Shown here: piece after piece, positions 55,262 to 64,000 of the stretch
How positions within the stretch are numbered: the first letter of the stretch is position 1
Layout: each line of letters opens with the position of its first letter
Source: Parastagonospora avenae f. sp. tritici 18332-5
Taxonomy: Eukaryota > Ascomycota > Dothideomycetes > Pleosporales > Phaeosphaeriaceae
Assembly: GCA_022559985.1 (NCBI GenBank)
Contig: JAFJTR010000011.1
Span: forward strand, 558,001-622,000
Direction: 5' to 3'
DNA length: 64,000 nucleotides
Program-made: the position numbers and the translations under genes
Notes under the pieces: generated by a model
Told to the model about the DNA's origin: nothing
The model's input: only the letters and a program-made list of their open reading frames with translations
The model's database searches: none

Positions 55262-56266
55262 TCCGTGTGCGGGCGCCCATGCGACTCGCTATGTGGTGTT
55301 GTGGCAGTCGCGTCGCGCTGCTAATCGGCGCATTCGGCACGGCCGAGCTGGAGCTGGAGCTGGAGCTTAAACGGCAGGCGCGAGAGAGCTATGACGCTGC
55401 AGGTCGTAAATTCGGACAGGCGCAAAGTCGCCGTGGCAATTCGCACGCGCTGCAGAAACAGCTGCGTATAAGAGCGGATCGTGCCTAGGTATGCTAAGCA
55501 AATATGGTCCTGGTTGACAATGACAGGGATTGACGTCGGGCGGTCTCCCAAAGAGTTCTTGGCATTTCAAGCCCCCCAAAAGTGGCGGGCGTCTTACTGT
55601 TAAATAGTCAAGCCGCCCTGGCTAGCTTTGTCACGTGCCCTCAGCCGCGCACCTCAAGCATCCCGTCGCCTGCCAGAGACAAAGAACAACCACAAAGTCG
55701 CAACCTGTCATTTGTCTGATGCGGGCTATGAAAGGATACAGATGCCCATCACCCATCCGTCGTTGTAATGGAAATCCTGTCTGACATGTTCCTTTGCAAG
55801 GAGAGCAAAAGGTCGCGGTATAGACAGGCTGCAAGCTGCCATCTGTTCACACAACCGGCGCAGTGAGTCAAGCATACCTAACTAGAATTTGCAATAGGTC
55901 ATATTTCTGGGCGTCATAATAGATACCTTTGGCTGCAGCAAGTGTTGCAATAATTCGTGCGCGCTCGGTTTTAACTCAAACTAATATTAGGGAAGGGGCT
56001 TTATCTTGTACATAAGGCTGAAAAGAATTCATGATTTATCAGCGCGGCATAAAGTCCTGAAAAGGCCGTGAAGACTCCCAGCTTTAGTGAAATCCCTGGG
56101 ACAGTGATTAGGTTTTCTAGTTACACCGCACATTTATACCCGGTGACTGTGAATTCTAGGACTAAACCAAACCAAAGTCGATCCATATTACCATTCCATG
56201 CCCTTGTGGCCCCAAGAAGTACAATTTGCGCCGGTTTGCTATGCTCATCGCCAAATTACAATACGC
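55262..56266. other. Intergenic region
   Basis: About 1 kb, FCP1 promoter and 3' flank of the sterol glucosyltransferase. A hexamer microsatellite sits at 55345-55368. No gene is supported; open frames near 55321-55834 are domain-less. Confidence 0.5.
55345..55368. repeat. Hexamer microsatellite (GAGCTG, four units)
   Basis: GAGCTG is repeated three times followed by GAGCTT, about 85-105 bp upstream of the FCP1 start. Confidence 0.8.
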
Positions 56267-59200
56267 TCAACCTCTATAAGCAGACTCCGAATTGCGCTTC
56301 TGCGCCCCCTTCATCACCATGCTGCCCAACACCAGCGATCCACCACCGGTGCGAGATGCGTCCTGGCTCATACCCACCACTGGTGATTGGGCTTCAAAAT
56401 GATGCGCAGACACATCCACGTCTTGGTCATCTTCAATCATCGTCCAATCTTCTTCGAACTCGTCTGTCTGATCGTCGTCCTGCTTCACATGCTTCTTTAC
56501 AAGTGCTCGAGCTCGGTCTAGCTCGCGGTATATGGTCTGGATGGCAACTTGTGGACCATTGTCCTGGGTCATATTAGTGTGGGCTTGTGGAAACGATGTA
56601 CATGCTGTCTCTTACCTTGCGAATCTTCTGACCTAGGACCTTCGCCTTAATGATCATACGCTGGCTGTTTGTTGCCTCCCATAGTGCACGACTGAACACG
56701 CTGGTGTTGACCTTCTTTAGCCAGATACCCACGCCCATGTCTTGTACGCGTTGAGCAAAGAAGAATTGGTCACCGAAGAAGGGTTTGATGATCGTGGGGA
56801 TACCAGCTCGGAGGCTGGCTCCGGTTGTGCCTGAGCCACCGTGGTGCACAGCTGCGTCCATCTGCTTGAATAGCCAGTCGTGTGGCGCAGCCTGTATCTG
56901 GAAAATCTCCGGCGGCAGAGGGATTTCAGGCTTCGATGCATCCTTGGTCGCGAGACGGTCAGACCAGCCTTTTGAAAGCACGCAGCGCACATCTGCCTTG
57001 AGCACAGAATCCACCACAGTCTTCGTAAGAGCTGCTGGATCATCGATGACTATCGAGCCAAAGCCTACGTAGACCAGCTTCTTTTCATCCTTTCGCGCCT
57101 TGGTGATGAAAGCTGCCAGTTCCGGAGGCGGTTGGTAGCTATCGCCCTCGTCAAGAAACCAGTAGCCGGTGACTCGAATCCAATCAGGCCAGTCCAGGGG
57201 CGGTGGAACAACATGAGGGCTGAAGTTGTACAAGAAAGGTCGAAGGTTGGCCTGCATCTTGGACTGAGAAGTGTTTTGTAGCCCCAGCTCCCGCCGGCGC
57301 CACCTGTTCACCTGCGAACTTATCGCCGCCCAGAACAACTTGTCAAATACCCCGTAAGTCATGCTGTTGTAGCCTCCACCCATCTTGTTCTCCAGCACCG
57401 TAAAAGCATGTGGATAAGCTCGAGTACGCGACCAGGGCATAGTGAAGGCGCGAAAGTATGGGATCTCAAGGGCTTCTGCGATGTGGATGCCAGCCATTGT
57501 ACTAGGGCTCTCGATGAGCACATCCGCACCCTGGCAAGCGCGCCATGACGAGCTACACACATCGTCGAGCCATCCGCGAAACTTTGAGTTCGCTTCTTTC
57601 ATGAAGCCGTATGTGAACATCCCGTGTTCAACACAGATTCGCATTAGCTCAGCGGGGTCGCCATCGACAGGGGCAAAGTCGATACCATGCTTCCGAACCC
57701 ATGGCTCAAACTCAGCATGTGTTGCGATGCGTGCCTTGTGGCCTTCCTTGAGCAGCTCTTTGCAGAGTGAAATGTATGGTTGAACGTCTCCGCGGGAACC
57801 GATTGTCAAACAAACAACTGTTAGAGGCTCAGGCGGCTTGAAGTCGACGAAGGATGCCAGTGGATCGTCAAATATCAGTGGTATACGATCATAGTCCGCA
57901 GCGCGTGCAATCTCTGATACATCGATCCGTTCGTTGGTGTCGGATTGCTCTCGTGCCTGCTGCAGGAGATTGTGTTCGGCTTTGGCAGCCTCATCGTCGC
58001 TGTCGATACCAGAAGACGAAGACGCTTCTTCGATGTATTTGGTATTTTCCAGAATGCGGAGTACTGTGATGGCACATTCGTCTCGATACTCAGCCTTTGA
58101 AAACTCGAAGAAGAGTTCTTCGTGGCCACGTATCACAATTGCTAAACCGTGGTACCCCATGCGGAAGCCTTTCTCCTTGTTGACGTTTTCTATGTCTTTC
58201 ATAGGTAAAATGATCTATAATTGTAAGTACTGGGCTCGAGTGAGGTCAACGAAAAAGCTTACCTTGGTCTTCGACGTGGGCATCAAGCTACGAAAGCAGA
58301 AATACCTTCCGCTAATGTATATCTTGCCGTAATTAGGAAGCATTCGTTGCAACGAAGCAAAGAACGATGACTGTAGTATTTCAGATTCCGGAAATGCAAA
58401 GTGTTCGCGAAAATTGTCAGCGGCCTTTGCTGCATCTTCGTCATCTTCGATGCCGTGTATTTGATCGTGAGGCTCTAGACCATCGGCAGTGTTGTAGTGC
58501 TTGCGACCGCCCGCCAGCATACCGGAGACCTTCTCGTAATAACCCATAGATTCAGTAGCTAGCAAGGAACCCATTTCCTTCGATCGCATCCTAAGGAATC
58601 CTGCAATTCCCGACGCTTTTTGAAGCGGATATGAGGCCATTTCTTGAAGGGCAGAGGATGAATTTGACAAACGAGGGAGTGTTTGGCTGGGGTTTGTGTC
58701 GTCCTCCGCCTCGGTTGAGGCAGGCAACCGGGAGGTGTTGGTTTGCTTTGAAGGATGAAGCAACGATTTCGGGTGTTGGTCGGCGCCAGAAGATCGCGTT
58801 GTATCTTGTGAATGCCGTGCTGCCTGTTGCGATCGCTCGGAAAGGGAAACGCCCGCTGAGTGAATGGCAGGCGCACGGAATACGTCCGAGCGATTCAGAA
58901 TCTGTGAAGCCGATGCGCTGCTTTCATCCATCGATTGTATAGCAGCCGAAGATTCAGTGCCGGGATCTAGTGAGAGAGTAGCGGACTCAGCGTCTGCTGC
59001 TGGGGACAGCGGGGAACGGTCAGGTGCGCGACCTTTTGTAAGCTTTTCACTGCGACCGCCACTGAAGCTTCGTTGTACTTCATGACTTGAGCGACGGAGA
59101 GCGCGGCTAGCGTCCATGCTGCGTCGTACATCCCAGCTCTTTCGAGGCACGTCGGTACTGGAACGCGCAGAAATATCGCTTATACTCGATCGTCCAACGT

Positions 59201-60825
59201 GTGGGTTGGGCAAAGGTGAAAGCGTGGCGCGCACGTTCTCTTTGATACGTGGTGCATCATCAGGAACTATTGGCGAGGCAACAAGACTGCGGCGATTTGA
59301 AGATTCCAGAGGTGCGGGTGTTGGTGTGGGATTGACTTGCTCCTGAGTAGAGCCTTGGTGATGTTCGTTGTCGTTGATCATGATGCGCAGGACATTGAGA
59401 GCATCTTGCCCTTTGTTAAAGAATGAGAAAAAGTACTGCCTATATTAGCATATATCGTACAAAGACATACACAAACATACCTCGTCGATGGCGAATGTTT
59501 CGCCGTTGTCGACAACACGGACCTTGACGGTATCCGCAAAGTCCAATATGGAACTTTCTTCGATCTCGATTACGTTTTGAATCGGCATTGATATCTTGAC
59601 GCTGTTACCTTCGTTGTGTGTCCGGAAGATAACTTTCTGTATAGACTTGACCCATTCTTTGGCACTCGCAGCGCTGTCAGCCTTGAATTGGTACGTTCTC
59701 TCGTCCGTGGTGACTGTGAAGATAGTCTCATACTCGCCCTTCTTCTTGTTCTCGAGGACCTCAGCAGAGATGGCGTATTGCAGATTGATACGGTTCCTCG
59801 GAAAGTAAAGCTCCGCTGGATTGGTATAGTACGACAGCACGTCACCGCGCAAGACGAACCAGTATCGATTGTATTTTGACCGACCGCGCTTGTAAAGGTA
59901 ACCCGTTTTACTGACATCGTGCTGTAAAAGTCAGACATAGTTCAATGTATAACTATGAATTAGAAAGTCTTACATGCTTCTTTGGGATGTAGGCATAGAA
60001 ACAAATGTGTTTCTGGGTGATATACATATATCCCTGAAGGAGTATGCTTTGGAGCAGCCAACATGGATATTCAGAGATCACCTCTTCAGCATGCTCAAAT
60101 TCGAAAATCTGCTGTATCCTAGTCGCGAGTGATACGGGGCCTCTACTCTGAGCTAGGCCAACCGAGCTTCCCTGTGCGCCCCTTCGATCCGATTTCCTTT
60201 GTTTCTCTACGTGAATTCCATCGCCTGTGGTGGCTCTGGCCTTCCCTTTCGAGGCCTCGCCGGTCTTGGGCGTCTCTGATGGTGTTTCTGTGGATGGCCG
60301 AGGCGGCAGAAATTGGGAAGAAGACATTTGCTCGGTGGGTTGGCCATCGGATCGCACGTCTTTCCTGCTTGATATCCTCAGCTTGGGTAGGGACCGCAGC
60401 AGCTTGTTTTCGGACAGTGCTCTGCGATGCTTCCCAGACCCTGTCTTCTCTGTTCTAGAGTCTTCTTGTGGCGGTCGGAAGTCGTTCGCGGTACGCAGTC
60501 TACTGAGTCTCGCAGCACCATCCAGGCGGCCATGGAGCGTCTTCCCTTTGCCATCGTCGTCGCTGTCACCCGAATCCACCTCCTGCATGGTGCCTAGATC
60601 TACTTGTGACTGCCCTCCAGCGCGAGCGATTATAGAGAATATGGACTGGTTCATGGACATGGTGTCGCTGCGCTTTGGCGCGGTCACATCTTCCTGCGCA
60701 TCGTCGCCGTCCTTGAAGCGCTCTGGGATGTCCAGCGACAAGCCGCGTATGTCCCTTCCGATGTCTTTGCGCTTCTTCGTCAGCCTACGGCTGCTTCTAT
60801 CTCGCCCTCGGTCTTGTGAAGCCAT
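56267..60825 (-). CDS. ATG26: Sterol 3-beta-glucosyltransferase of the Atg26/Ugt51 type
   Basis: Five exons (60825-59974, 59921-59481, 59435-58263, 58214-56616, 56563-56267; introns 45-52 nt, all junctions in frame) encode 1453 residues. The enzyme transfers glucose from UDP-glucose to ergosterol on membranes; in some methylotrophic yeasts and the plant pathogen Colletotrichum it is needed for pexophagy. N-terminal Ser/Arg-rich region, GRAM domain (about 240-284, ending [17 protein letters not shown]), PH domain in exon 2 ([21 protein letters not shown]), long Ser-rich linker, second GRAM ([31 protein letters not shown]), and the catalytic half: [12 protein letters not shown] (about 963) and [15 protein letters not shown] (about 1279-1293). 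An acidic tail with EDDQDVDV ends the protein. The ATG at 60825 is chosen; an in-frame ATG at 60981 would add 52 residues. Confidence 0.94.
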
Positions 60826-61675
60826 GATGAATGTGGGTTGCGCGTGTAGCGTCAGGGCTGTGGTGGGATGCTTCGTTGTGCTCTGGGGGCCTTCTAGGTT
60901 ACGAGCGGAAGTGCTGCGGCGAACAACGGGGCTTGGGCGCAGGGGATGCTCGAACGAGGCTGTACAGGCAGAAGCGGTCACTGCGGTAGGCAGTTAGAGA
61001 GCGACGCCGTTACATGGTGAACAACAAGATGACGAACGACGCGCTGACAGCTGGTACGCTCACAAGACAGTACTCTCGAGTGCTAGCGCCGGGACACTTG
61101 CATAAGCACCTGCAGTACGTGGGGTGATAAGACACGTGCCAGACTGCCAGTCTATCCGTGGACCTTCACGCTGCGGCTCAACGGTATCTTAGAGCCCGCC
61201 TATTGTCGGATATGTCTACTGTCTCCAGCACTGTCATAATGTCCTGTTGCTAGCACTGTCAAGGGAAGCTAAGCTCGTGCGTCATCAGTCCGCCCTATCG
61301 ATAACGTTCCGTACCCTCATTGGACAACATACTGGTGCAGCGCACAGTTTGAGCAATGGATATGTCCTCCTGCAGCAGTACGTGGTTATTTTAGTAGCAT
61401 AACGAATCAAATTTGGGCCTTCAAATATCTCCAGGCATTGCTGTCTTCGGGTAGGCGTGTACGCCGGCCTGAGGTCTTTGATGGCTTCATTGTCACTTCA
61501 GTACCAACAATGCGACACTCGAGCTGCTTCATTCATGATTTGATTCGCGCTAATTTACATATCCATGTATCATACCAATGACACAGATTACTGTGTATAC
61601 GAACAATCTGACCCAAGAGCTGTCACCCGGCAAAACAAAGTACTTCAACGTGCAGGACATACAGTATCAGAACCT
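60826..61675. promoter_or_regulatory. Promoter region of the sterol glucosyltransferase and PEP4 3' flank
   Basis: About 850 bp. CACGTG occurs at 61133-61138. No gene is supported; the frame at 61565-61981 is antisense to PEP4. Confidence 0.45.
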
Positions 61676-63043
<1,368 letters not shown>

Positions 63044-63414
63044 GTTGGCGGACGCGTAGGGAAGCTTGTGGGGTGAAAGAGAGATGTGAGTAATAGAGGA
63101 AGGATGGATGAATGAAGTGTGATGGGGGAGTAGATGGAGTGGGTGAACGGAGAGGGTGGGTGACTGGGGAAGCAGCTGAGCTTGAGTGGAGTGGCTGGCA
63201 CGGGCAGCTTGCAAGACACGCTAACGCGGCTATCATTGATGACGAAGAGGCGGGCACGTGCGTGCGACACTAGCGCGTCCTGACATGCAGGGGGACAAAT
63301 CCGCACTTCTGAAGCAAGTGGCTGGCTGCGCACATTGGCGCCGTGGTGAGCATCTTCAGGATAGGACTACTTCAAAGACTATGTAGCTACATTTTAGGTG
63401 CAACCGAGCGACCA
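63044..63414. promoter_or_regulatory. PEP4 promoter region
   Basis: About 370 bp, A/G-rich on the + strand close to the start, with CACGTG at 63255-63260. The RRT8/LDS-like gene ends at 63415. Confidence 0.5.
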
Positions 63415-63988
63415 TCACACGGTAGCATCTGGCTCGTCCGTGTATACTGGAGACTGTGTGATCTGCGCCTCCTGCTCCCTTCGTGTTCTCTCCAGGTCCG
63501 CCGCCCACAGCCCTGAACTGACCGCCGCTGTCATCAAGAAGAACATACTAAAGGGAGGAACCAGCTGCATAAACAGATAAACAGTACCGTACCTAGACCA
63601 TCTCGTCAGCTGGACACTTCGTGTAGAATCAGCATGCTTACCAGGTGTACTGCCACCGTCTCTGTGACACATGTCCGTTCCGTTGCTTGCGATCGTAGCC
63701 AAGTAGCTGAAGATACCTCCAGTGTTGGAACGGCCCCGCACGATATCCTGTCAGCAAGAGAAATATTGGAACCCCGACATATGGAACAAAGTTGACTGGC
63801 AATAAGAGGATGAACTCCGCAATCTGGCGAAACGAGAAAGGCGCATAGACACACGACCGCGCAGGCTTGCCGAGGCGGCGGACAGGGTCGTTCAGAGAGT
63901 CTTCGGAAACAGGTCGATGTTGGCGGACCAGATCCTCGTAGCCCTTGTAGATCAGAACAGCATCAAAGATGTCCACCTGGGATTCGTC
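63415..63988 (-). CDS. RRT8/LDS-family membrane protein, C-terminal part (5' end beyond window)
   Basis: Two visible exons (63988-63642 and 63592-63415; 49-nt intron) give the last 174 residues. An acceptor (GTGCAG|GAC) lies at 63989; the frame is closed just upstream by TGA, so further exons lie past the window end. The segment includes GYEDLVRQHRPVSEDS, SFRQIAEFILLLPVNFVPYVGVPIFLLLTGYRAG and TWYGTVYLFMQLVPPFSMFFLMTAA, the hydrophobic core shared with yeast RRT8, LDS1 and LDS2, lipid-droplet and outer-spore-wall proteins, and with the EI24 superfamily. It ends in a hydrophilic tail. Family assignment is firm; biological role in this fungus is not. Confidence 0.85.
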
Positions 63989-64000
63989 CTGCACACGTCA

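Noticed and set aside
56267..60825. Splitting the sterol glucosyltransferase locus into four separate genes
   Set aside because: All fragments join at in-frame consensus introns and follow the GRAM-PH-GRAM-glycosyltransferase order of Atg26.

Overview
The window is nuclear chromosomal DNA of a filamentous ascomycete, most likely a Dothideomycete and perhaps Pleosporales (inferred from protein resemblance; no search was run). The evidence is dense genes on both strands, short spliceosomal introns (about 45-140 bp, GTAAGT-type donors, CTAAC/CTGAC-type branch sites, AG acceptors), and fungal-specific families: a GH128 Asl1-like protein, an FLC/TRP-like carrier, Zn2Cys6 regulators, Nma111, an Atg26-type sterol glucosyltransferase and RRT8/LDS. 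I resolved exon structures by joining reading frames at consensus splice sites. Nearly all junctions keep frame and rebuild family motifs.

Layout. 1-7.8 kb: 3' part of a GH81 endo-beta-1,3-glucanase, an FLC/TRP-like membrane protein and a GH128 wall glycosidase. 8-16 kb: a Cys-rich unknown gene with a homopolymer frameshift, a gene-poor stretch, a Zn2Cys6 regulator, a small membrane protein and an orphan gene with a 56-bp tandem repeat upstream. 16.5-24 kb: MPE1 (mRNA 3'-end processing), a small basic nuclear protein whose start codon seems split by an intron, NMA111, and a possible 49-aa membrane microprotein. 24-25.5 kb: AT-rich, repeat-like DNA. 25.5-31.7 kb: an orphan protein, a PQ-loop transporter, ERV1, an orphan membrane protein and the Fus3/Kss1/Pmk1-type MAP kinase. 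31.7-35.4 kb: long non-coding DNA holding one small conserved Cys-rich gene (57 aa). 35.4-46 kb: DBP3, a TFIIIC WD40/zinc-finger subunit, a divergent Prp2-like DEAH helicase and RAD54. 46-64 kb: mitochondrial uL11, a second Zn2Cys6 regulator, an F-box protein, FCP1, an ATG26-type glucosyltransferase, PEP4 and the start-truncated RRT8/LDS gene.

How the genes relate. This is mostly housekeeping DNA without operons, but three themes recur. GH81, FLC and GH128 are adjacent and all bear on the cell wall. MPE1, Fcp1, DBP3, TFIIIC, the DEAH helicase and uL11m serve transcription, RNA processing and translation; DBP3 and the TFIIIC gene share a 280-bp divergent promoter. Pep4, the Atg26-type enzyme and the PQ-loop protein belong to vacuole or autophagy biology. 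I found no secondary-metabolite cluster, intact transposon, CRISPR array, rRNA or convincing tRNA. The least ordinary items are the divergent DEAH helicase, the hidden small genes, the split start codon with a possible 6-nt microexon, and the 56-bp repeat.
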